64,000 bases of DNA, taken from the NCBI RefSeq assembly GCF_024323335.1, contig NC_066581.1:351296409-351360408 (forward strand), given 5' to 3'. The translations under genes were made by a program, and so were the position numbers. The notes below the pieces were generated by a model. That model did not search any database and was not told the origin of the DNA. It saw only the letters and a program-made list of their open reading frames with translations. This DNA is from Lathyrus oleraceus (lineage: Eukaryota; Streptophyta; Magnoliopsida; Fabales; Fabaceae). This document shows positions 1 to 10,599 of this stretch, piece after piece (positions within the stretch are counted from its first letter, which is position 1; every line of letters starts with the position of its first letter).

Positions 1-1945
1 AGGGATCCGAAACACTGGAGAAATCACATTGACCTCAGGTTCATCTTCATCAACATTCCGATTCTGAAGGATCTCAATGACTCCTTCATCCATCATCTCC
101 TGAAGATCTTTACGCACCTGGCGACAACCCAAACGGTTAACAGGACAGATTCGGCATTTATCATGATCGTGCTCGTAATGACTGTAATCACACAGCAAAT
201 GATGCAACTCGACCAATGACTGTCGAATATGGCTGACATATTTGACCTTGTACTTGCCAGGGCAACCCTGGACGATGTTGACAGATTTCCCATGCTCGGG
301 CAATGGGTTCTTCTTCACATTAGGACCTGCATCCTCAAAGCTCAAAATGCCGCACCTCACAAGGTCTTGAACCTTGGTCTTCAACTGAAAGCAATTCTCC
401 ACATCATGGCCGGGAGCACCAAAGTGGTAGACACAATGCAAATCAGGCTTATACCACCACTGAGGGTTAGCAGGTATAGCTGGCGGGTCTCTCGGAGTAA
501 TCAGCTTCCTCTCTATCAAAGAGGGATACAGTTCTGCGTATGTCATCGGAATCGGATCGAAAGTGATCTTCTTCCTCTCATAACTCGTGCTGGCTTGATT
601 ACTGTTGCGAGGCTGATAGGCCTGCTGTTGAGGACGATGTTGTTGTTGCTGATATTGCTGAGATGATTGTTGGTTGTTACTATGCTGCTGATATTGCTGA
701 TTATCTCTGAAGACAGGTGCTATATGAGCCACCTGGTGCTTGTTACCGGCTGGACGCACAATCTTCCTCCTCACAGAGGGTCTCCTGGATTTAACATGGG
801 AGGTCACAGCATGTGCCTCTCCATCTCTCTTCTTTGCAAACGCCCCATATCGTTTGGCAGAAGAGCCTTCTTCTTTGGTCAGACGTCCTTCTCTAACCCC
901 CTCTTCTAGACGCATCCCCATATTCACCATCTCGGTGAAGTCAGAAGGAGCGCTAGCAATCATCCGCTCATAATAGAATGAACTCAAGGTCTTCAGAAAG
1001 ATCTTGGTCATTTCCTTCTCTTCTAGCGGAGGCACAATCTGAGCTGCCAACTCTCGCCACCTCTGGGCGTACTCTTTGAATGTTTTCTTGTCCTTCTGGG
1101 ACATGGCCCTTAGCTGATCTCTATCGGGAGCCATATCCACATTGTACTTGTACTGCTTGACGAAGGCCTCGCCAAGGTCATTGAAGGAACGGATGTTCGC
1201 ACTGTCAAGCCCCATGTACCATCTCAGAGCTGCACCGGACAGACTATCCTGAAAATAATGGATGAGCAACTGGTCATTATCCGTCTGAGTTGACATCTTC
1301 TTGGCATACATGACCAAGTGGCTGAGAGGACAAGTATTCCCTTTGTATTTTTCAAAGTCAGGGACCTTGAATTTCACCGGAATCTTCACATTGGGAACTA
1401 GGCAAAGTTCGGCAGCAGACTTGCCAAAGAGGTCCTTTCCTCTAAGATTCTTCAATTCCTTGCGCAGCTCAAGAAATTGGTCATTCATAGCATCCATCTT
1501 CTCATGAACATCTGGGCCCTCAGACGGCTCAGAGTGATAGATGGTGTCTTCTACCCTAGGCACGGTATGCACGACAGGAGGAGGAACAGCAAGGATCGGG
1601 CTAGATGCCGGCATGGAAGCAAAAGTTGGAGCAGGGCCCTCAGGCATAAAGCTGGGAGGCATCCCCCACGGAAACCCGGCTGGCATGGCTGTCGGCACAA
1701 AGTGTGCACTGGCTGCAGGCACAGTTGAGGAAACAATCTGAGAGATGACTGTCCTCTAGGGAGGAGTTGAAGGTGTTGGAGACGACTGGCTCTGGGCAGC
1801 CAGGAACGATTCCATCAAAGCGCTCAGTCAGGCGACTTCCTCTTTGAGTTCACGGTTCTCTTGCTCTAGATGATCCATCAATCTGGAAGAGTTGGCTCTG
1901 GTGTAGTACCGGTGAGTCAGCTTGTCTTCAAAATAAATGAAGAGC
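1..1945 (-). pseudogene. gag: Ogre element 1 gag (runs off left edge)
   Basis: Minus-strand reading frame that stays open to position 1, apart from two in-frame stops: TGA at 1828-1830 and TAG at 1756-1758. In order it shows a short coiled-coil-like start, a Pro/Ala-rich linker, a retrotransposon gag domain (about 960-1300, with residues such as LSGAALRWYMGL), a Gln-rich stretch (about 590-690), and a zinc-knuckle-like motif with Cys/His spacing C-x2-H-x5-H-x4-C at about 391-437. Gag would form the virus-like particle. It lies downstream of ORF1 on the same strand, as in Ogre elements. The start codon is not clear: the frame is open to about 1990 with no obvious ATG. The protease expected next lies off the window. 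The two nonsense codons make this copy non-functional unless they are sequencing errors. Confidence 0.9.
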
Positions 1946-2179
1946 AACAAAGTTAGACCACAGGACCAGAAGCTGAGAACAACACCTGCTTATGCATATG
2001 ATGCATACAATGTTTGTGCATATGATTTGTTTTTATTTCAAAGGAACTTTAGGGTTTCATTTGCAAATTTTGGAAATATTAAGCATTTTATCGCATATGG
2101 AAATATCTCATCATATATCATCAGGAAAAAGAAGTACATCATTGTCAATCATATACAAGAGAAAAGGAAAATAATCATC

Positions 2180-3628
2180 CTATGGATTCCTAGAAGCTCG
2201 GGACACAAGAAGATAAGTTGCACAAAGCCTCTTCACCTCTCTCTCGTAAGCTGCCTCCATATCTGCTTTCTCCTTGGCGAGTCGGTCATACCTCCTTTTC
2301 CAAAACTTGTAAGACTGAGAAAGTAGAGAAGTCCATGCATCATCAGGATCATCAATGACCTGATGCTCGAGGAACTCGATCAAGGCATCTTTCTCCTTAA
2401 TCTGCTGAAGCAACTCTTCCCTTTCACGGATCCAGGCACGTGATAGGTCTTCATCTCTCAACTCCTCTACTCCTTGGTTAGGGAAGGTTGAAGGCCCAGT
2501 CACAACCAAAGGTGTAGGTCTCGGATAATCATAAGGCATGAGATACTCAGATGCTCTCTTCCTTACCCAAGCAGTGTAAGGTTCCATAGCAATGCAATTC
2601 TTAGGACCTAACTCCTTCCTTCCTTTCTTATGGACCTTGCGCCAAGCGCGAACCATTCTGGCCTTCAAGCCTTGGGGACCTTTACCCTCCTGAAAGAACA
2701 CACCCTCTAACAGAATGTTATTAGGTTTATCCTTTAGGGGGAACCCAAGCTGACGACGTGCTAACACAGGGTTGTAGTTAATCCCACCACATGTACCAAG
2801 AAGAGGCACATTGGAGAATTCACCATAAGAGTCAATAATCTGCACACCATCATATACACGGTTATACCAAGAGATATCATCATTAGTGAGAGACATAAGT
2901 CTCGTAGACCACCGTAGACATCCCTTGTTCTCCTTGAAGGCGACCGTCTGAGGGAAGTGAGAAATAAACCACTTATACAACAGAGGCAAACAGCACACAA
3001 TAGCGCCACCACCCTTTGCATTCCTCAGATGCAAAGAGAAATAGGTATCACCCAACAGATTCGAAACGGGATTAAGAGCAGAGAAGATCCTGATAGCGTT
3101 CACATCCATAAACTTGTCGATGTTGGGGAACAATACCAATCCATAGATGAGAAGTACAAATATGGCCTCAAAGGCATCCTTACTCATGGCCTTCCCATAA
3201 ACAGTAGCTTTTGCAATGAGGAACTCAGAAGGGAGACCTTGAATTCCACCTTTGGTAGTCATATGAGCACTAATCAGAGCTTCATCTATGTGCAACATGT
3301 CAGCTATCTCGCGAGAAGTAGGAATACTCTCCAAGCCACTGAACGGCACCTGATCCAGAATAGGTATACCCACGAGATAAGCATACTCCTCAAGGGTAGG
3401 CAACAGCTGAAAGTCCGGAAACGAGAAGCAACGGTACATAGGATCATAAAACTGCACCAACACACTCATCAACCCTTCATCCACCTGAGTAGTCAGAAGA
3501 GGAAGAAGCTTCCCAAAACGAGCTTTGAAACCCAAGGGATCTAATACATAGGATGTCAGATTCCTTAACTCTTTCAGATCGGGTTGTCTGAAGCTGTACT
3601 TCTTTGTATTCCTTCTTTGTCTTTCCAT
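2180..3628 (-). CDS. Ogre element 1 ORF1 protein, unknown function
   Basis: An intact frame of about 482 residues. It is open upstream to an ATG at 3739, but the ATG at 3628 (protein start MERQRRNTKK) is preferred because the upstream residues look like leader sequence. An extra ORF between the 5' LTR and gag is a hallmark of Ogre elements. The middle of the protein, with a LPTLEEYAYLVGIPI-type motif, resembles the plant DUF7745 / plant-mobile-domain-like proteins. The C-terminal about 90 residues are highly charged (REREELLQQIKEKDALIEFLE and a later KEKADMEAAYERE segment), suggesting a coiled coil. No catalytic motif is visible. The function of this ORF is not established. It has no stop or frameshift here, unlike the gag next to it. 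Confidence 0.85.
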   Translation of the reverse strand: MERQRRNTKKYSFRQPDLKELRNLTSYVLDPLGFKARFGKLLPLLTTQVDEGLMSVLVQFYDPMYRCFSFPDFQLLPTLEEYAYLVGIPILDQVPFSGLESIPTSREIADMLHIDEALISAHMTTKGGIQGLPSEFLIAKATVYGKAMSKDAFEAIFVLLIYGLVLFPNIDKFMDVNAIRIFSALNPVSNLLGDTYFSLHLRNAKGGGAIVCCLPLLYKWFISHFPQTVAFKENKGCLRWSTRLMSLTNDDISWYNRVYDGVQIIDSYGEFSNVPLLGTCGGINYNPVLARRQLGFPLKDKPNNILLEGVFFQEGKGPQGLKARMVRAWRKVHKKGRKELGPKNCIAMEPYTAWVRKRASEYLMPYDYPRPTPLVVTGPSTFPNQGVEELRDEDLSRAWIREREELLQQIKEKDALIEFLEHQVIDDPDDAWTSLLSQSYKFWKRRYDRLAKEKADMEAAYEREVKRLCATYLLVSRASRNP

Positions 3629-4524
3629 GTCTGAAAATTTTGCAAATAAACCCCTTAAGTTCCTTGAAAATTTCCTTTTTATCTGATGATATGGATGCAG
3701 ATGAATGCATGAATGCATGAATGCAACAATCACACTCAAGGATCAAGCAAAGCACACCAAACAAAGGTCATGGGATGACTCATATTATCCTTAATATCAA
3801 TCATCCATTTTGGTGGATTATGGTTTACACCATATCAACACCCAAGTTCCATTGATATTAAGGATGTATGAACGAATCAACCATGAATCAAGGGTTTGTT
3901 GCGAGTCACGAGCATGGAATCGCGGTTAAGAACCACCCAAAGGGAGTGTACTAGGGTTTAAACCTGCCAAACATGTTCTACCAGAGGTTCCCACAGTCAT
4001 CATCCCATCTTTCGAATATTATCGAAGAAACGACTACTCGTATTCCAAAAATATCCTCAAGAGAGATTCTTATGAGTGTAGTATCGCGTAACAATCGTAT
4101 CAAATCTTACATTTGAACGACCTCCGCACTACGTCCTAAAAATAGGCCAAGATGGGTTTGGTAAACTAAGGTCCTTGGCTTCTAAGGTCTATATTGGAAA
4201 GAGTAATGTCTAACCACAACTTACTTGTGTGACATTATTGATCCCAACATGACCTCCACCAAGTGAATGGACTCGCAAGTCAACTTGCTAAGGAATAATT
4301 CTACACAAGTCGACGAGACTACGCCATTCTCCTATCCTAAGTGCACTCGAGTTCGGGTATAGAACTCATCTCACAAAGATCACCAAGCACACAAGCAATT
4401 GATATATCAAGCAATTCAATCATTACAAACAATACAGTAATCCCAAATTGCACAAAAATATATCATAAACAATATAATACAACAAGTGTGAAAAGTTGGC
4501 AAAACCCACCAGGGAGATATATAT
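3629..4524 (-). other. Element 1 untranslated leader between PBS and ORF1
   Basis: About 0.9 kb between the primer-binding site and ORF1 with no coding potential. It contains a perfect 15-bp inverted repeat (3787-3801 and 3851-3865), described separately. In LTR retrotransposons this part usually holds packaging and dimerisation signals; that role is an inference here. Confidence 0.6.
3787..3865. repeat. 15-bp perfect inverted repeat in the Ogre leader
   Basis: ATCCTTAATATCAAT at 3787-3801 and its exact reverse complement at 3851-3865, separated by 49 nt. Transcribed on the minus strand it would form a hairpin upstream of ORF1. Confidence 0.7.
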
Positions 4525-4542
4525 TCCCCAGCAGAGTCGCCA
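4525..4542 (-). promoter_or_regulatory. Primer-binding site of element 1
   Basis: The minus strand reads TGGCGACTCTGCTGGGGA, six bases after the LTR end. It starts with the TGG expected for pairing to a tRNA CCA tail and matches the tRNA-Arg type site described for Ogre elements (family knowledge). It fixes the minus orientation and the LTR end at 4549. Confidence 0.85.
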
Positions 4543-5576
4543 CTTTTCTGTAGCGGTGTATTCGTTACCATTGGAGATATTGACTAAATCCAAGGTAAAT
4601 CATACAAAGTCGAGTCGCCACCGCACTTCTATTTATCCAAAGGAAAGGTTAGAAAGCGAACAAAAACCTAAAAAGTTTTACAAACAAAACTAGTAAAAGA
4701 AACAGAGATCTGGGTAAGGGGGTTGGTTATGCAATGGGAAGGTGTTAGGCACCCAAAGCATCCTAGGTACTCCTAGGGAGCCCTTTTCACGCTTGTTGCA
4801 AATGTTATTGTTTATGAAATTTATTTGTGCAAACATGATTGAAGAGATGAGAAAAGAATATACAAGTTTATTTACATTTTGTGTTTGGATGGATAAACCC
4901 ATTGCCTACGTACCCTCTTATGAAAAGATTAGGATCAAAACCTCGTAGTTCGGGTAAAAGATTTTAAAACAATGAGTGGATTGATTGGTCCAAAAGCCTT
5001 AAGGTCTTTTGTTATAAAAGGGAGAAAACTCAACCTGAAAAACCACAAGTCCACCATGTGAGGATAGCTTCAACATGCTAGTGAGGGGTTAACCCTATAA
5101 TAAGCATGGAAGGCTCATTGTCCATCACTAAGGACATAGGTGAGTATTACATCTACCACAAAGATAACTCAAACTTGATAGCAAAAGGTTATGAAAAATT
5201 TGATTAAGAAGTGGACATTGGGACCACAAAAGAAATTTGAATGGGTTATATTAACCAATTAGAAGTATGTACAAAATGGTCAAGGTTGACTTAAAGGTTC
5301 AATTCAAAATGAGTGTTATGAAAAGAAAGTTTGAAAATCAAAAGCCTAAGGCTTAGGTTTCTAATGTTGAAAACAAGTCAAATGTTTGCACAAAAAGATT
5401 TTGGTTTGGGTTAAGGTGGAGAAATGAAGAAAACAAAAGGTGAGGGTTAAGAAATGCAACCACACTAGGAGTTCCTCTCTTGAGATCATAGAGATGATCC
5501 AAGTAGAACACATCCTTTGGAATAAGCACAAGGCAAAAGAAAACACACAAGTCCCATAAGGGAACCACAATAAAAG

Positions 5577-5678
5577 GAAACAGAATGCTAATATATGGAC
5601 TTACATCCAACTCCTAACAACAAAACGGAAACAGAATGTCAATATATGGACTTACATCCAACTCCTAACAACAATAAA
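5577..5678. repeat. 51-bp tandem repeat, two copies, in LTR of element 1
   Basis: A unit containing ATATGGACTTACATCCAACT occurs at about 5590 and again 51 bp later. The same unit on the other strand is present three times in the LTR at 23028-23180 and is absent from the LTR at 29273-34067. Confidence 0.8.
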
Positions 5679-7637
5679 CATCAAAAGCAATCAAGCAAAC
5701 AATGCATCACACTCTATATACATACAAGAGGCTCAATCAAATGGGTGGGCTTTAGTCAAGAGGGGTCATATCAACCTCGACAAACAAGCCAAACTGTACA
5801 AGTGTAATTTGTAGCTCTTAACCACTAACATTGAGAGTTAGGGTGAAGCTGATTAAAATGGAAATGAGGATGAGACCTCAAGCTCTTAACCCTGCCTGGG
5901 TGAGCTCATGATAAAGAAAGCGTGGGGATCCAGAAAGAGGGATCCTATTCCACTTGACAGACACTTGACAAAGATCTTGGGTACATGTTCAGAAGCATCA
6001 GCACGTAGTGCGAGCATAATGAACGACTCACTGAATAACGGGGGATTGATTGTTAATCCCTTCTATCCGTCAATTGCCTCTTCACTTAGGAGGACTTCTC
6101 AAGTAACACATGCCTCATTTAGAGGTCTTTGGCACAATCTGTAAACAATCACAAACAGAGCCTCTTAAGGAGGACTTCCAGCCAAATGCCTGCCAAAAAG
6201 GTGACAGGACTTCCAGACTACATGAAGTAAGAGAATATCTACCTAAGTGGTGTATCAACCATAATCCGAAGCTCAAGCAAGAGCTAAAAGCAAGTAACTA
6301 ATGTACCTGTACAAAAGCTAAACAGTTAATATCTCAGACAACCAATCAGAAAACAAACAGTGAAACCATCCAACTTTACACAATTTAATGAGCAATGTTC
6401 AAGCAATCAAATGAGCTCAAGCCTATCACTTAGGACCCTACAAAACATAAAGAAGTCAGAACACAATCCAATTTGCATCTCAAAAGGTGAGCAACTCAAC
6501 CATTAATGCTAAGTGTCCAAACCTGAAACACAAGTCAAGGTTAGTTCATGTACAAAACACTAGTACAAAGACTAGGTTCAAAACCAAACCAAATGATCAA
6601 AACAGAAGTCAATCTTTTTCACCAAGCACATTCAAACATTCAATAAAATGTCCTCAAAAGGACCAACATCAATTCACAAGGCAAGTAGTTCAAATGATCA
6701 ATGTAAAACAAAGGTAAGCAAATGAGCACAAAGTGGACTTCCAAATTAGAAAATCCAAATCAAAACAGAAAAGCAAGCAATGGCTATGAAATGTTTTATG
6801 CAAGTTTCTCATGTTATAGACAAGCAATGTGCAAAAAATCAAATCCAGAAGAGTTCAAATGATAGGTGAACAAAAATGCACAAATGCAATGCCAAAAATG
6901 TGACACAAATGGTCACACTATATCTTCATGTGGCAAAAACAATGATAACATATGAGAAAAATTCCAAACCAATCATCAAAAATCATATCACATGTGAAGA
7001 TCAAGCATGCGAAAATTCAAGTCAAATGGATCAACACATAGCATTTCACAAGGCAATGAACACAACATATCAAATTGACACAATGTCCAATCAAAAATTC
7101 CAAAATGAAAATCCAGAAGCAAACAAATCATGAAATAAATCTTATAAAAAACTAGAGATCAAAACAAGATTATGAAAAAAAATTGGAGTCAATTTGGACT
7201 ATTTTTCAATTTTTAATGATTTTTTAAAGATGAACAAAATAATATGAATATTAAAAGGAAAAAGGTGGGAAAACAAATATTTGAATTAATCAAAATTAAT
7301 CTCAACCATTGGATAAAGCGCGCTAAACACATCCATGGCTCAGATTCAAAAGGCAAAACGCACAGCATCACTAACATGCATGGCATGCACAATCAGCGGT
7401 CAATACACACACACAAGCAGTCAAAGGCATCAGCACCAATCAAACGCACAAGTAAGCAGTACAATCAGCAACACCCAAGCAAATAAATGAAACGCATCGT
7501 TTCATTAATGATTCATCAGTACACCTCATCAAGTCAATGCATACGCAGCACGGTCAAAAGGATATCAACCAATGGTTCAGACACGAGGCGCATACGTGGA
7601 GGCCACATGGCGCAAACCCTAGGTAATGAACCAGACG

Positions 7638-7655
7638 CCAGAGTTGTAGCTCCGG
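7638..7655 (-). promoter_or_regulatory. CCGGAG leader hairpin, element 1
   Basis: On the minus strand CCGGAG (7655-7650) and CTCTGG (7643-7638) flank a 6-nt loop. One G-U pair replaces the perfect pairing seen in sibling LTRs. It lies about 0.65 kb downstream of the TATA box, within the transcribed leader. Confidence 0.5.
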
Positions 7656-8302
7656 TCGTCTTCCCCGGCTAGCTCCGGCGGACATTCATGAAATTTTTTC
7701 CAGAATTTAATGAAATCGGTACCGTTCGAACCGCTCTCTCACCAGGAATCCAAATATCATATCAAAACATCCTAATTCTTACTAACATGCACGGATCGAA
7801 GCAAAACATTCATGACATCAAAACTTTCAACTCAACATACATGCTCAATATTCAGCCAAATCAAGATCTAAACATATCAGCATACTCCAGGCAATGAGAT
7901 CTACACAATCATATCAAGAAAATAGCAAAAGGAGTTGATGAATTTTTCACTTACTTGAGATGCAGTTCTCTATTCACGCGTGTTCAAGCTCTCTACAACT
8001 CCAGATCTACTCCACTAAACCTCTATTGAAGCTTTATGCACAAAGAAGCAATTGAAACCACTTGGATTCTCCTCAATTTCAAAAATCCATCAACATGTTC
8101 ATGCACTTGAATGGCTCGAATTCCAGCTCAATTGTCCAAACCAACAGTTGATTCTTGCTCAATGAGGCATGATGAACAAGATTATGCAAGAATATTGAAG
8201 AATTGTGTGGAGAATTTCAAGTTTCGAAGAGAGAGAAAATGGAGGGAATTTGGAAAATTTTGATCTAAAATTCTGTTCTCCTCAAATACAGTTAGGCTTT
8301 GG

Positions 8303-8313
8303 CTTATATATGG
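8303..8313 (-). promoter_or_regulatory. TATA box of element 1 LTR
   Basis: CCATATATAAG on the minus strand, at the same place in the LTR as TATA-like sequences at 20478-20486 and 30415-30423. Transcription of the element would start about 30 bp to the left. The U3/R border is inferred from this only. Confidence 0.6.
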
Positions 8314-9430
8314 TGTGCTAATGACACTGAAATCTCAATTAGGCTTGTGCTAATCATGATTAGGGAAAATTCAAGTGAAGTGGAAAAATTGCAAATGAAG
8401 CTAGCATGCCCATGTGCACGTGCCAAATCTCATGTTAAGCTTCAAATCCATTTAAAATCAACCAAGGATTAACATGGAATGGTTGGTTTGCTTGTACCAT
8501 AAGCCAATTTTAAATTGTGAAATTTCCCTCCAAAATGAACATGAAGGAAATAGTGAGCATACAAGCCTCTCTCATGCATGGCAGGGCTTGTTTTGAGAAG
8601 TATTGGTCATGAGGAGTATTTTGCAAAAAGAATGGACCAAATTGGAGCTTTGAATCAAAAGTTATGTCACTTTGAACTTCCATGCACACCTTGTGATCAT
8701 TTGGCCATAACTTCTCAACCAAACATCATATGATCATGAAATAGGACTTTTGGGAAAGGGGAGACAAAGATTTACAACTTTCATGTTCACCAAAAATCCA
8801 TTTGAAACTTCTTTGATGTTGGAAAGTCAAGTTGAATGTGGACCAGAAACTTGCCAGTTTTGGAAACTTGAAATTACAGGTCACTTTCCATTTTTGGAAA
8901 CTTTTGCCATGACTTCAAAATCTTCAAGATAGATGTTTGAAATGACAAATAGACTTTGTTTGAACATGATTGAGGTGTTTAAATTCATCTTCCCAACCTC
9001 AAAGCCCTCAGTTGACTATGTTGGTCCTCAGATGACCTTGAAATGCTCTGATGAACTTGAGCCTTTACAACTTGATGAAATTGCTCCAAAATGGAACCCT
9101 AGCTCATATAAGCTCTTTGGAATGATCACGTGGTCCTCATCTCAAGAAAATACTTCATCTCTTACACAAAGGATGCTCTTGAAGTGCTTGACCTGTGAAT
9201 GCTTAAACTTCAAAACAAATGTTAGTGACATATTTTTGTGCTTTTGGTTAGTGGATAAAACAAGAAAAGCAAATGATATACAATTAAAGCATGCCTGGTG
9301 ATCTCAAACCACTCACAAGGAGGTCCCGCCCAAAGGGAAAGGAAGCCAAGATGCTCAATGATCCTTGAGGCTATGCAATGCAATGCTATGATGCCATGAG
9401 GGATCTTAGGGACAAAATTGGGGTCTTACA

Positions 9431-10334
9431 CATATGTAGATCACGATGTCACTATAGAACAGTTCGATAGCATTGTTGCAAACATTACTGCTTGTAACAA
9501 TTTGAGTTTTTGTGTCTCTAATCTCCCTGAGGAGGGAAGAGACCACAACTTGGCTTTACACATATCCATGAATTGTAAAAGCGACGCCATGTCCAATGTG
9601 CTGGTGGACACTGGGTCATCCCTGAATGTATTGCCGAATTCCACTCTCTCAAGGTTGTCACATCAAGGGCCTTCCATGAGGCAGAGTGGGGTTGTTGTGA
9701 AAGCTTTTGATGGGTCGCGTAAAACTGTGATTGGGGAAGTTGATCTCCCTATCAAGATTGAACCAAGTGATTTCCAAATTACCTTCCAGGTTATGGACAT
9801 TCACCCATCATATAGTTGTCTCTTAGGCCGACCATGGATTCACGAGGCTGGTGCCGTGACATCCACTCTACACCAGAAGCTGAAATTCGTGAAGAATAAG
9901 AAACTGGTAGTGGTGGGGGGAGAAAAGGCTCTCCTGGTTAGCCACTTATCTTCCTTCTCATACAATGATGATGAGGATGAAGTTGGAACTCCTTTCCAAG
10001 CTTTATCTATAGCTGAGCTTGTTGAGAAGAGAACTCCTTCATTTGCTTCCTATAAAGATGCGAAATTGGCCATTGAATATGGTGCAGTTGCTGGTCTAGG
10101 AAAAATGATTGAACTGGAAGAATATAAGTCCCGGGCTGGCATAGGCTTTTCTTCTGGGGTCTTCAATGAGAAAGGGTTGTTCAAGAGTGGAGGTTTCATT
10201 CACACCGGTCAGAATGAGGAAGTTGTTGCTGTCTTGGAAGAGGATGCAGAGGACTCTGACAATTTCATCATCCCCGGAAGGGTCTGCAACAATTGGGTCG
10301 CTGTGGATGTTCCTACAGTTGTCCACAAGTCAAA
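9431..10334 (+). pseudogene. pro: Ogre element 2 gag-pro end: aspartic protease
   Basis: An open frame of about 300 residues with the retroviral-type aspartic protease active site VLVDTGSS at 9598-9621 (Asp at 9607) and a downstream SCLLGRPWIH motif typical of Ty3/gypsy proteases, followed by an acidic linker. The protease cleaves the polyprotein. The frame begins abruptly at 9431, where the LTR of element 1 ends; the ATG at 9418 lies in that LTR and is not a real start. The missing gag is expected off-window to the left, beyond element 1. The frame ends at TAA 10336-10338, which overlaps the predicted intron donor, so unspliced RNA would give gag-pro and spliced RNA would continue into RT. 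Confidence 0.88.
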
Positions 10335-10599
10335 GTAATGATCACTTTGTTTGAAAACCCTTCTCCCATGCCAAAAGGAGAAGTGATGACATTGTTGGCA
10401 ACATAAATACAATGATATTTTCATTCAAAAAATTCATGTTAAATGTTTGTTTTTCCAATTATTTTCCCTTTTTGCTTTTTGCATGAAATTGGTGATCACA
10501 AAAAACCCTAAAAAAGGAATAAAATCAATCTTTTCATCTGCATAATGATTTGCCTTATTTGATTTCTAAAAGCTTTTCATATCCAAAATCATTATGCAG
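10335..10599 (+). other. Ogre intron between pro and RT (265 bp)
   Basis: Predicted donor GTAATG at 10335 and acceptor ...TTATGCAG ending at 10599. Removing it joins the protease frame to the RT frame without a shift: the first exon ends after two bases of a Lys codon and the next base restores Lys. The interval is AT-rich with several stops. An intron at this place is established for Ogre elements (splicing shown experimentally in pea). A perfect 14-bp hairpin (10538-10551 with 10586-10599) has the acceptor AG in its 3' arm and a candidate branch site (CTAAA, about 10565) in its loop. Confidence 0.8.

Larger units (their letters stand above)
4549..9430 (-). mobile_element. 5' LTR of Ogre element 1 (4882 bp)
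   Basis: The minus strand begins TGTAAGACCCCAATTTTG at 9430 and ends with CCGCTACA at 4549, so it has TG...CA ends. It matches the plus-strand copies at 17961-24231 and 29273-34067 along its length in inverted orientation. It is followed by a PBS at 4525-4542, so it is a 5' LTR. It carries a TATA box (8303-8313), a CCGG-rich leader hairpin (7638-7655) and a two-copy 51-bp repeat (about 5577-5678). Its 5' end abuts element 2 coding sequence at 9431; catat (9431-9435) is the expected half of the target duplication, with the other half off-window to the left. All short ORFs inside it are spurious. Confidence 0.92.

Noticed and set aside
2957..3544. 195-codon plus-strand ORF
   Set aside because: It is the antisense shadow of the intact ORF1 on the minus strand.
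9418..9430. ATG at 9418 as the protease start
   Set aside because: The 13 bases lie in the LTR of element 1, inserted into element 2; the true frame comes from gag off-window.
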